Assembly (NCBI GenBank): GCA_900549705.1
Contig: URPI01000105.1
Location: 1-7,612 of the forward strand
DNA: 7,612 nucleotides
Reading direction: 5' to 3'
Origin: an uncultured Eubacteriales bacterium
GTDB lineage: Bacteria > Bacillota > Clostridia > Oscillospirales > Oscillospiraceae
In this document: positions 1 to 5,920 of the stretch, piece by piece
How positions within the stretch are numbered: the first letter of the stretch is position 1
Layout of the letters: each line of letters starts with the position of its first letter
Program-made: the position numbers and the translations under genes
The notes under the pieces: generated by a model
Told to the model about the DNA's origin: nothing
What the model saw: only the letters and a program-made list of their open reading frames with translations
Databases searched by the model: none

Positions 1-4
1 AAAA

Positions 5-70
5 CCCCTCAGTCAGATTTGTCGGTTCCGAAGTGCCGCCAAATCTGCCAGCTCCCCTTTCAGGGGCGCC
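5..70 (+). repeat. Palindromic repeat module, copy 1
   Basis: This unit begins CCCCTCAGTCAG, continues with a stem (CAGATTTG at 14-21 pairing with CAAATCTG at 40-47), then CAGCTCCCC, and closes with a short hairpin (CCCCT 54-58 with AGGGG 62-66). The same plan recurs at 110-157 and, inverted, at about 7561-7608. The flanks are kept while the inner stem differs. It is non-coding; open frames across it have no family resemblance. It is probably a dispersed intergenic repeat of the host genome. Confidence 0.7.
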
Positions 71-109
71 CTTGGCAAAACCGGAATCCGTTTCCATTCA
101 TCCGACCGC

Positions 110-176
110 ACCCCCTCAGTCAGCCCGTTCGGGCTGACAGCTCCCCCAGAGGTGGAGCCGAGGGCGCTTCGCGCCG
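110..176 (+). repeat. Palindromic repeat module, copy 2, with GGCGC hairpin
   Basis: It starts with CCCCTCAGTCAG, and the stem is GTCAGCCC (119-126) with GGGCTGAC (131-138). CAGCTCCCCCAGAGGTGGAGCC follows in the same layout as copy 1. Directly after it lies an 18-base segment (159-176) with the small hairpin GGCGC-TTC-GCGCC, which also occurs at 1542-1559. The inverted partner of the main module is at the right end of the window (7561-7608). Confidence 0.7.
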
Positions 177-189
177 CACCGTGTGCGCT

Positions 190-366
190 CGACCGGGTAC
201 TAGCGAAAATCCGGGGTTTCAGGCGGCTGATAGCCGCCCCTATGGTTCGAGTGGGGAAGTTATCTCCATTCAACGAACCCCGATATTCTATTTCCGGTTT
301 TCGAGCGGAACGTCACCGGGCGGGGGAGGGAACCAACGCATTGGCACACGCCCCGCAGCGTCATCA
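190..366 (+). repeat. Composite hairpin repeat ending at the aroG stop codon
   Basis: Two sections match the repeat in the 5506-5830 gap. The first (about 191-256) has ACCGGGT, AAAATCC and a GGCGGCT/AGCCGCC stem (222-228, 232-238), followed by CCCTATGGTTCG; its relative is at 5712-5777 in the same orientation. The second (about 303-366) contains ACGTCACCGGGCGGG, AGGGAACCA and CCCCGCAGCGTCATCA; its relative is at 5519-5586 in the opposite orientation. The last bases overlap the stop codon of the DAHP synthase gene on the other strand. No Rho-independent terminator with a T-tract is visible here for that gene. Confidence 0.7.
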
Positions 367-1395
367 AACCATCTCAGCCATATCGAGAACCAGGCGCTCG
401 GTTTTCTCCCAGCCCAGGCAGGGGTCGGTGATGGACTTGCCGTAGACCCCATCGCCAATGTGCTGGCTGCCGTCTTCCAGATAGCTCTCCACCATGAAGC
501 CCTTGACCAGTCGATGCACATCGGGGTTAAAGGCTCTGCTTTGCAGCACCTCTTTGATGATGCGCCCCTGCTGGAAGGGGTCCTTGCCGGAGTTGGCGTG
601 ATTGGCATCAATCACCACGGCGGGGTTTAACAGGCCGTTCTTCTCGTAGCACTCATGGAGGAAAATCAAATCCTCATAGTGATAGTTGGGGCGGGCGTTG
701 CCGTGCTTATTGGTGTAGCCCCGCAGAATGGCGTGGGCGTAGGGGTTGCCCTTGGAGGTTGCTTCCCAGCCCCGGTAGATAAAAGTGTGGCTGTGCTGTG
801 CGGCGTTGATGGAGTTCATCATCACGGAGATGTCGCCGCCGGTGGGGTTTTTCATGCCCACGGGCACGCTGATGCCGGAACTGGTCAGTCGATGCTGCTG
901 GTCTTCCACACTGCGGGCACCTACAGCCACATAGGCCAGCAAATCATCCAGATATTTGTAGTTTTCCGGGTAGAGCATTTCATCTGCGGCGGAGAACTCC
1001 GTCTCCCGCAGCACCCGCATATGCAGCTCCCGGATGGCAATCAGCCCCTTGAGCATATCCGGGGCGGCATCGGGATTGGGCTGATGCAGCATCCCCTTGT
1101 AGCCTGCGCCGGTGGTGCGGGGCTTGTTGGTATACACCCGGGGAATCATCAAAATCCGATCAGCTACCTTCTCCTGAAGCTCCCGCAGCCGGTTCACATA
1201 GTCCATCACGCTGGCCTCCTGGTCAGCAGAGCACGGACCGATGACCAGAACAATGCGGTCATCTTCACCGGAGAGGATTTTCTTTAGTGCTTCATCCCGC
1301 TGGAGAAATCGTTTCCGCATCTCCTCGGTGACGGGATATTCCTTTTTTAAGTCGGCGGGAATGGTGAGTTTTCGCTTAAATTCCATGTTCATCAT
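364..1395 (-). CDS. aroG: Class I 3-deoxy-7-phosphoheptulonate (DAHP) synthase
   Basis: Condenses phosphoenolpyruvate with erythrose 4-phosphate to DAHP, the first step of the shikimate pathway to aromatic amino acids; cytosolic. The 343-residue product matches the usual length of the AroF/G/H type (about 350). Family motifs are in order: IGPCSAD (53-59) with metal-ligand Cys55, KPRTTGAGYKG (91-101) in the substrate site, VGARSVEDQ (158-166), DANHANSGK (263-271) with His266, MVESYLEDGSQ (301-311) with Glu303, and DPCLGW (324-329) with Asp324. Cys, His, Glu and Asp are the four expected metal ligands. Translation probably starts at ATG 1395 or the adjacent ATG 1392; GAAAGGG at 1409-1415 is a rather distant ribosome binding site. 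The frame stays open to 1593, but that extension crosses the promoter and is rejected. Which amino acid inhibits it cannot be told, so the AroG/F/H choice is nominal. Confidence 0.95.
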   Translation of the reverse strand: MMNMEFKRKLTIPADLKKEYPVTEEMRKRFLQRDEALKKILSGEDDRIVLVIGPCSADQEASVMDYVNRLRELQEKVADRILMIPRVYTNKPRTTGAGYKGMLHQPNPDAAPDMLKGLIAIRELHMRVLRETEFSAADEMLYPENYKYLDDLLAYVAVGARSVEDQQHRLTSSGISVPVGMKNPTGGDISVMMNSINAAQHSHTFIYRGWEATSKGNPYAHAILRGYTNKHGNARPNYHYEDLIFLHECYEKNGLLNPAVVIDANHANSGKDPFQQGRIIKEVLQSRAFNPDVHRLVKGFMVESYLEDGSQHIGDGVYGKSITDPCLGWEKTERLVLDMAEMV

Positions 1396-1430
1396 AACGG
1401 AGCAGCAGCCCTTTCTATCTTTATGAAAAA

Positions 1431-1459
1431 AGTATAACGCTATTTTGAAAAAAGCGCAA
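1431..1459 (-). promoter_or_regulatory. Sigma-A type promoter of the DAHP synthase gene
   Basis: On the minus strand, -35 TTGCGC (1454-1459), a 17-base spacer and -10 TATACT (1431-1436). Transcription would begin near 1424, leaving an untranslated leader of only about 30 bases. That leaves no room for a T-box or attenuator. Confidence 0.75.
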
Positions 1460-1464
1460 TGGCT

Positions 1465-1474
1465 TTTGCGCAAA
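1465..1474. promoter_or_regulatory. Candidate operator between divergent promoters
   Basis: TTTGCGCAAA is a perfect 10-base palindrome lying inside the 21 bases that separate the two outward-facing -35 boxes. Its TTGCGC half also pairs with GCGCAA at 1454-1459, which is the -35 box of the DAHP synthase promoter. A repressor bound here could touch both promoters. The regulator is unknown, and chance is possible for so short a palindrome. Confidence 0.35.
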
Positions 1475-1480
1475 TTTCCT

Positions 1481-1509
1481 TTGCATTCTCGGGAGAAAAC
1501 TGATATGAT
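1481..1509 (+). promoter_or_regulatory. Sigma-A type promoter of the small acidic gene
   Basis: -35 TTGCAT (1481-1486), a 17-base spacer, and -10 TATGAT (1504-1509). The expected start is near 1516, giving a leader of about 67 bases that includes the repeat-derived GGCGC hairpin at 1546-1558. Confidence 0.75.
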
Positions 1510-1541
1510 GAAGCAAGAAGCGATTATGCAGCCAATGGCAT

Positions 1542-1559
1542 CGAGGGCGCTTCGCGCCG
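1542..1559 (+). repeat. Short hairpin repeat in the leader of the small gene
   Basis: These 18 bases are identical to 159-176 and form the hairpin GGCGC-TTC-GCGCC. It lies between the promoter and the ribosome binding site (GAAAGGA, 1567-1573) of the small acidic gene, so it is transcribed as part of the 5' leader. Confidence 0.65.
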
Positions 1560-1582
1560 TGCAACAGAAAGGAATGTAAATC

Positions 1583-1834
1583 ATGTCCATCATTCAATTT
1601 AACCCGCAGCAGATGGCGGAAATAGAACTGTTTCTGGATACGCTCCCGGAATTGGAGGGACTCGCTCCGGCGGAATTGGAGCAGATGCGTAACAAGGTGC
1701 AGTCGCTCATTGACCGACTGGATGCCCTGGAACCCAAAAATGAGAACAGCGAAGCCTATGATGACTGGGCAGACCTCCACGAAGACCTGGAGGATGTGCT
1801 GGATGAAATCCTGGATTTGCAGGACGAAGAATAA
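1583..1834 (+). CDS. Small highly acidic protein of unknown function
   Basis: I do not recognise this 83-residue protein. Support that it is a real gene: a promoter with optimal spacing at 1481-1509, a ribosome binding site GAAAGGA nine bases before the ATG, and a strong terminator six bases after the stop. It holds 25 Asp/Glu against 4 Lys/Arg, a net charge of about -21. Leucines are spaced as in amphipathic helices (LAPAELEQMRNKVQSLIDRL at 27-46, then the acidic stretch DLHEDLEDVLDEILDLQDEE at 64-83), so it is probably helical, perhaps coiled-coil. There is no signal peptide, membrane segment, cysteine or metal-binding cluster. It is transcribed divergently from the DAHP synthase gene. It could be a protein-binding or nucleic-acid-mimic protein, but nothing in the sequence decides this. 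Confidence 0.82.
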   Translation: MSIIQFNPQQMAEIELFLDTLPELEGLAPAELEQMRNKVQSLIDRLDALEPKNENSEAYDDWADLHEDLEDVLDEILDLQDEE

Positions 1835-1839
1835 AAGAT

Positions 1840-1876
1840 GCCCGTGACCGAATGCAGTCGGCCACGGGCGTTTTTT
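1840..1876 (+). terminator. Rho-independent terminator of the small acidic gene
   Basis: A 12-base-pair stem with one mismatch (GCCCGTGACCGA 1840-1851 with TCGGCCACGGGC 1858-1869), a six-base loop, and six T (1871-1876). Confidence 0.9.
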
Positions 1877-1895
1877 ACGTTTTATACCAAACCCT

Positions 1896-1939
1896 AAATA
1901 AAATATCCACAAAGATATTTTATTTGCCCGCAGGGCAAA
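1896..1939. other. Two abutting stem-loops in the convergent spacer
   Basis: AAATAAAATATC (1896-1907) pairs perfectly with GATATTTTATTT (1914-1925) around loop CACAAA. Overlapping its end, TTTGCCC (1923-1929) pairs perfectly with GGGCAAA (1933-1939). The stems share three bases, so they compete at the junction. They belong to neither neighbouring gene. Confidence 0.65.
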
Positions 1940-1956
1940 GGGGTTGCATCAGACGT

Positions 1957-1990
1957 GTTTTGCGATTTCTTTCCTTATAAATCGCAAAAC
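1957..1990. other. Perfect 12-bp stem-loop in the convergent spacer
   Basis: GTTTTGCGATTT (1957-1968) and AAATCGCAAAAC (1979-1990) are exact inverted copies around a 10-base loop. No T-tract follows on either strand, so this is not a classical terminator. It could be an RNA 3'-end structure or a protein-binding site. Confidence 0.65.
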
Positions 1991-1991
1991 T

Positions 1992-2044
1992 GGCAGCGCT
2001 GCTAAGCGATGCCTCCCTGATTAAAATTGCTATTTTAATCAGGG
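1992..2044 (-). terminator. Tandem stem-loops after the ABC ATPase gene, possible terminator
   Basis: CCCTGATTAAAAT (2015-2027) pairs perfectly with ATTTTAATCAGGG (2032-2044) around loop TGCT, starting seven bases after the ATPase stop codon. Beyond it, GGCAGCGCT (1992-2000) pairs with AGCGATGCC (2005-2013) with one mismatch. Position suggests 3'-end formation or mRNA protection for the ABC operon, but no T-tract follows on the minus strand, so intrinsic termination is uncertain. Confidence 0.5.
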
Positions 2045-2051
2045 AATAGTA

Positions 2052-3671
2052 TTAGAAGCTCAACGTGCCGGAGGCAATGCGCTCGCCGCTGATGCGGTCA
2101 AAGAGCATGATGCCATCGCCGGAGATGCTCAGGCGCACCTTTTCCCCCAGCTTGAACAGAGTGTTTCCAAACACCACGCCGGTAAGCAAAAAGTTACCCA
2201 GGCGAATTTTAATGGTGGATTCCATGCCGGTGGGCATAGCACCGTAAATTTCGCCCTCCAAGGCACCTTCCGGGTCAATGTGCAGCAGCTCCGGGCGAAT
2301 TCCCAGCACCAGATCCTCGTTGGTGAGCACCGGCTCCTCCATCATGGCATCGTCCTGGTCTTTCACCCGGGCAATGTGATAGCGGAACACCTCGTCCTTG
2401 TTGCCCTTTTCCACATAGCCCTTTTGAGCGGCGGCATCTTTCTGCGCCGAAAGCTTCTCCTCTTGACGGACATCCCGCTGGCGGAACCACTGGCTCAGCT
2501 GCACGCTTCCGGCGGGGGTAAAGCGTGCTTTGAGGCCGTCCAGCACCGTCATACTGACGCTGCCATCGGACTGCTGGGTTCCCTTTGCCTCCACAAAGTT
2601 GATGCTGGGATTGCCGACAAAGTCGGCAACGAACAGATTGTTGGGCTTGCTGTATACCGTCAGGGGTGCGTCATACTGCTGTAGCACGCCGTTGTTGATC
2701 AGGCAGATTTGGGTGGCCAGCGTCATTGCCTCCATCTGGTCGTGGGTGACGTAGACAAAGGTAGAGCCGGTTTCCAGGTGCAGCCGCTGCAATTCATAGC
2801 GCATTTCCAGCCGGAGCTTGGCATCCAGGTTGGAAAGCGGCTCATCCATAAACAGCACCAGCGGTTCCGGTGCCAGGGTACGGGCAATGGCAACACGCTG
2901 CTGCTGACCGCCGGACAGCTCCGCCGGGTAGCGATCCATAAACATACTGATTTTTACAATCCGGGACACCCGGCGCACGGACAGGTCGATTTCCTCCTTG
3001 GTGAGTTTCCGCACGGCAGTCTGCGGTTTACCGTCCTTCACCACCTGGAAATCCGGGGTGACAAGTCCGGTGGATTTGGCTGCATCCACCTTGGCTTTCA
3101 GCGGGGCAATTTCGCCGGAGAGGTCTCTGGGATTTTCCAGGTGATAGTCAAAGAGCTTTTTGGCAGTGTACTGGGAGATGGTAAAGGTATCAATCAGCTT
3201 GATGATTGCCTTCTTTTCATCCAGCTTGCCCTTTTTGTCCCGGCACTCCTCCAACACCTTGGTCACATCCTCCGGGCGGGAGAGAATTTCTGCCAGACGA
3301 GCGGCGTTTTTCAGCTCAAAATTGTAGACGGGCATTTCCTCCTTGATGTTGGCAAGACCAAAGGAAATGTTCTGATACACCGTCATATTTGGCCACAGGG
3401 CATAGTTCTGGAACAGGAAGCCCACCTTCCGCTTGTTGGCGGGGATGTTGATGCCCAGGCTGCTGTCAAACACCACCTTGTCGCCAATGGTGATGCGCCC
3501 GCTGGTGGGGGTTTCCAGTCCGGCAATCATCCGCAGCGTGGTGGTTTTGCCGCAGCCGGAGGGACCCAGCAGGGTGACAAATGCGTTATCTTCAATGACC
3601 AAATCCAGGTCGTCCACGGCATAGAACTTGCCCCAGTGCTTGGTCACGTGCTCCAATCTGATTTCAGGCAT
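2052..3671 (-). CDS. ABC importer ATP-binding protein, MalK/FbpC-like, with large insertion
   Basis: Cytoplasmic ATPase that powers the importer encoded just upstream. Of 539 residues, the nucleotide-binding domain has Walker A GPSGCGKT (36-43), Q-loop Gln88 in FLFQNYALWPNMT, signature LSGGQQQR (252-259), Walker B LVLFMDEP (271-278) with catalytic Glu277, D-loop SNLDAKL (280-286) and His310. All key residues are intact. A TOBE-type C-terminal domain follows (about 357-535, with GIRPELL at 457-463). The Q-loop to signature distance is 164 residues against about 52 in E. coli MalK, so roughly 110 extra charged residues sit in the helical domain near 111-230. A smaller excess lies near 391-450. 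ATG 3671 follows AGGAGG (3680-3685) by eight bases; that site overlaps the last permease codons, only four bases separate the genes, and translation is probably coupled. Substrate is not readable from this protein. Confidence 0.93.
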   Translation of the reverse strand: MPEIRLEHVTKHWGKFYAVDDLDLVIEDNAFVTLLGPSGCGKTTTLRMIAGLETPTSGRITIGDKVVFDSSLGINIPANKRKVGFLFQNYALWPNMTVYQNISFGLANIKEEMPVYNFELKNAARLAEILSRPEDVTKVLEECRDKKGKLDEKKAIIKLIDTFTISQYTAKKLFDYHLENPRDLSGEIAPLKAKVDAAKSTGLVTPDFQVVKDGKPQTAVRKLTKEEIDLSVRRVSRIVKISMFMDRYPAELSGGQQQRVAIARTLAPEPLVLFMDEPLSNLDAKLRLEMRYELQRLHLETGSTFVYVTHDQMEAMTLATQICLINNGVLQQYDAPLTVYSKPNNLFVADFVGNPSINFVEAKGTQQSDGSVSMTVLDGLKARFTPAGSVQLSQWFRQRDVRQEEKLSAQKDAAAQKGYVEKGNKDEVFRYHIARVKDQDDAMMEEPVLTNEDLVLGIRPELLHIDPEGALEGEIYGAMPTGMESTIKIRLGNFLLTGVVFGNTLFKLGEKVRLSISGDGIMLFDRISGERIASGTLSF

Positions 3672-3675
3672 GGTA

Positions 3676-5505
3676 TTAACCTCCTATTCCTTCATCCAGG
3701 CTTGCGCCGGTAATCTTGTTGACCAATGTGTTACATACCAAAATGGTGACAATCAGCAGTAGGTTGATGCCGCTGGAAAATGCGTACAGACCCATTTCGT
3801 CGAAATAGTCCAGGGTGGTGGAGAGGATGAAGCCCTGCACGCACAGCAGCATAAACAGGCTCAATTCTCTCAGGCAGGTCATAAAGGGCAGCAGATAGCC
3901 GCTGATGATGGAGGATTTCTGAATGGGGATGATGATGCGGGTCATCCGCTTGATCCAGGGAATGTCCTGAATAATGGCAGCTTCCTCAATCTCGCCGGAG
4001 AGCTGCAGCATGGAGTTGAGGGCGTTCCGGCTGGCAAAGGGGATGTACTTGATGGTGCCCACAATAATCAGCAGGGTGTAGGTGTTAAACAGGTTCAGCT
4101 TTTCCGAGGAGAACAGAATGAAGAAGGCAGCGCCCACTGCCAGCGAGGGCATCAGATAGGGCAGGAACGCCATGGAGTTGACGTAGTTTGCCCATTTGCT
4201 CCGCCGCTGCTTGGAAACGGCATAGCCAATCAGGGTGCCGATGGTACCTGCCAGCAGAGAGCAGGCCACACTGACCAGCATGGTACCCCGGAAGGCGTGC
4301 CAGATGGTTTCGTTGTACAGGATGCCCTTTTGACCGTACATACCGTTTTCCGTGATGTTCTCGTTGGTAATCCACCACTTGGTGGTCAGGTTGTTCACAT
4401 TGCCGGTGTACAGGAAGGAATAGTCGCCGGGGTTGGGCAGGAAGGTCTCAAAGGCAAAGGAGACAATGGGGAAGATGCTGGTGAAGAAGGTGATGAACAC
4501 CAGCAGGATTGCAATGATATACTTGCCGTACTTGCCCAGATTGATTTTGGAAATCTGACCGGACTTACCGGTGACAGTGGTGTAGTTTTTCCGGCTGGTC
4601 AGGCTCAGCTGATTCAGCAGCATAATGGCCACGCCAAAAATCATCATGATAATGGCAAGGATGGAAGCTTCGCCGGTGTACTTGGAGTTCATGGACACAT
4701 ACTTGGTGGACAGGGTGGTCAGACCCAGGTAATGGGGGACGGGGTAGGAACCCATGGCGCTGCCGAATACCAGCAGGATGGTGGACAAAATGGCGGGCTT
4801 GACCATGGGCAGGGTAATCCGGGTCATGGTGCGCCATTTGGGGGTGTCCAGAATGGTGGCGGCTTCTTCGAGGTTGGCATCCATGTTGCGGAAGATGCCG
4901 CCAATGAGGATATAGGCGAAGGGCGCATAGTGCAGACCCAGCACTACCAGGCTGGGGAACAGCCCCTGGCACCACCATTTTGGCATGGTGATGCCGAACA
5001 GGCTGGCAAGCAGCCCATTGGAGGTACGGGTGACGGCGTTGGAGTTAAACAAATTCTGCCACACCACAGCCAGTGTCCACTGGGGCATGATATAGGGGAA
5101 GATGAAAATGGAACTGAGGTATTTCCGCCATGCCAGATTGGTTCTGGTAATTAAAAAGGCGAAAATGCCACCAAACAAAATGGAGACGATGCAGGTTCCC
5201 ACGGCCAGGTAGAGGGTATTCAGCAGAGGAATCCACAGGTTCTTTTTTGCCATTCGGCTGGTAAAGAGGTCAATGTAATTAACCAGGGTGAAGCCGCTGG
5301 TTTTGCCGGTGAGGTGGGCATCGATGGTGCCCGGATGGATGGTGAGGGTATCTTTGATAATGGCAACGATGGGGGCGATGGTGGTGATGGTGACCACGAT
5401 GCCCAGCACCAATAAAATCACGTTGTAAGGCTTGGAGAAAAATGTCCCCACCTTATTCAGCCAGATGCGAAAAGGACTGGCTGCAAGCGTTTCACTTTTA
5501 TTCAT
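3676..5505 (-). CDS. Fused two-domain ABC permease, FbpB/AfuB/ThiP-like
   Basis: Membrane channel of the importer. The 609-residue protein fuses two six-helix permease halves, so one chain can replace the usual dimer. Hydrophobic segments lie near 27-51, 93-119, 129-150, 183-206, 238-258 and 281-301, then 329-352, 405-430, 443-466, 473-490, 530-556 and 575-596. Each half carries an EAA loop that docks to the ATPase: EEAATILDTPKW from 213 and EEAAIIQDIPWIKR from 507, both followed by an R-x-x-x-P pattern. Fused permeases of this kind are known for Fe(III), thiamine, phosphonate and related importers; the substrate here is unknown. The start is ATG 5505, set by AAGGAGG five bases upstream. A longer frame opens at 5712, but its extra 69 residues translate the repeat and look nothing like a permease. 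No confident promoter was found just upstream. Confidence 0.92.
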   Translation of the reverse strand: MNKSETLAASPFRIWLNKVGTFFSKPYNVILLVLGIVVTITTIAPIVAIIKDTLTIHPGTIDAHLTGKTSGFTLVNYIDLFTSRMAKKNLWIPLLNTLYLAVGTCIVSILFGGIFAFLITRTNLAWRKYLSSIFIFPYIMPQWTLAVVWQNLFNSNAVTRTSNGLLASLFGITMPKWWCQGLFPSLVVLGLHYAPFAYILIGGIFRNMDANLEEAATILDTPKWRTMTRITLPMVKPAILSTILLVFGSAMGSYPVPHYLGLTTLSTKYVSMNSKYTGEASILAIIMMIFGVAIMLLNQLSLTSRKNYTTVTGKSGQISKINLGKYGKYIIAILLVFITFFTSIFPIVSFAFETFLPNPGDYSFLYTGNVNNLTTKWWITNENITENGMYGQKGILYNETIWHAFRGTMLVSVACSLLAGTIGTLIGYAVSKQRRSKWANYVNSMAFLPYLMPSLAVGAAFFILFSSEKLNLFNTYTLLIIVGTIKYIPFASRNALNSMLQLSGEIEEAAIIQDIPWIKRMTRIIIPIQKSSIISGYLLPFMTCLRELSLFMLLCVQGFILSTTLDYFDEMGLYAFSSGINLLLIVTILVCNTLVNKITGASLDEGIGG

Positions 5506-5510
5506 GTTTT

Positions 5511-5517
5511 CCTCCTT
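5511..5517 (-). promoter_or_regulatory. Ribosome binding site that fixes the permease start
   Basis: AAGGAGG on the minus strand, five bases before ATG 5505. It lies just outside the repeat boundary at 5519 and rules out the in-frame start at 5712. Confidence 0.9.
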
Positions 5518-5518
5518 C

Positions 5519-5632
5519 TTTGATGACGCTGCGGGGATGGTATGAATACGCTGGTTCCCTAACCCGCCCGGTGACGTACCGCTCAGAAACCGTATTGCGA
5601 TGTCTCTGTAGGGGCGGATAGCATCTGCCCGA
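5519..5632 (-). repeat. Composite hairpin repeat upstream of the permease
   Basis: On the minus strand this reads a stem unit (GGGCAGAT with ATCCGCCC, 5612-5630, one G-T pair), then CCCTA, and after a spacer GAGCGGTACGTCACCGGGC, AGGGAACCA and CCCCGCAGCGTCATCAAA. The last section matches 303-366 on the plus strand. It ends two bases from the permease ribosome binding site, so the insertion did not damage that signal. Confidence 0.75.
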
Positions 5633-5711
5633 AACTTTATGGAATTGAGTTGTCCGTTGAATGGGAAAGGTGCAACGTCAAGGGACGGTGGTCGGCAGCT
5701 TATACCATTCA

Positions 5712-5777
5712 ACCGGGTGCTTGCTAAAATCCTTATGTTGCGGGCGGATAATATCCGCCCCTACGGTTCGTGCGGGA
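5712..5777 (+). repeat. Second, oppositely oriented hairpin repeat in the same gap
   Basis: ACCGGGT, AAAATCC and CCCCTACGGTTCG match 192-252 in the same order and orientation. The central hairpin is GGGCGGAT-AAT-ATCCGCCC (5742-5760), whereas the left copy has GGCGGCT-GAT-AGCCGCC. With 5519-5632 it forms an inverted pair around about 80 bases (5633-5711) in which I see no gene. The remaining gap bases 5778-5830 hold nothing recognisable. Confidence 0.7.
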
Positions 5778-5832
5778 AACGGATACATATGCGATTAACT
5801 TCTTTACGATTCACTTTTCCTTCTTACTTATC

Positions 5833-5872
5833 AAAAGGGCGCCTCTGGGACGAAATGTTTCCAGAGGCGCCC
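5833..5872 (-). terminator. Terminator after the solute-binding protein gene
   Basis: A perfect 12-base-pair stem, GGGCGCCTCTGG with CCAGAGGCGCCC (5837-5848 and 5861-5872), around a 12-base loop. It is followed on the minus strand by only four T. It lies about 50 bases past the stop codon. The short T-tract suggests partial termination, letting some transcripts continue into the permease and ATPase genes. Confidence 0.8.
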
Positions 5873-5920
5873 GGTTTCGGTTAAGTTAGAATGGAAATGC
5901 TTCCAGCGCCAGGGGAAATG

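Noticed and set aside
19..630. 203-codon frame across the left repeats into the synthase gene
   Set aside because: It covers palindromic repeats and then the antisense of a well-supported gene.
1396..1430. T-box or attenuator for the DAHP synthase gene
   Set aside because: The predicted leader is only about 30 bases, too short for a T-box or a leader peptide with alternative stems.
1396..1593. N-terminal extension of the DAHP synthase to 1593
   Set aside because: It runs through the synthase's own promoter and the divergent promoter, and the synthase family length is met from 1395.
2709..3713. 334-codon plus-strand frame opposite the ATPase gene
   Set aside because: The opposite strand carries a complete set of ABC ATPase motifs; this frame has none and no ribosome binding site was seen.
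4297..5154. 285-codon plus-strand frame opposite the permease gene
   Set aside because: Gly/Gln/His-rich antisense translation of membrane-helix codons; no domain signal.
5506..5712. N-terminal extension of the permease to ATG 5712
   Set aside because: It translates the repeat. The peptide SGTSPGG..GNQRI also appears from the left repeat copy read in another context, and a perfect ribosome binding site marks ATG 5505.
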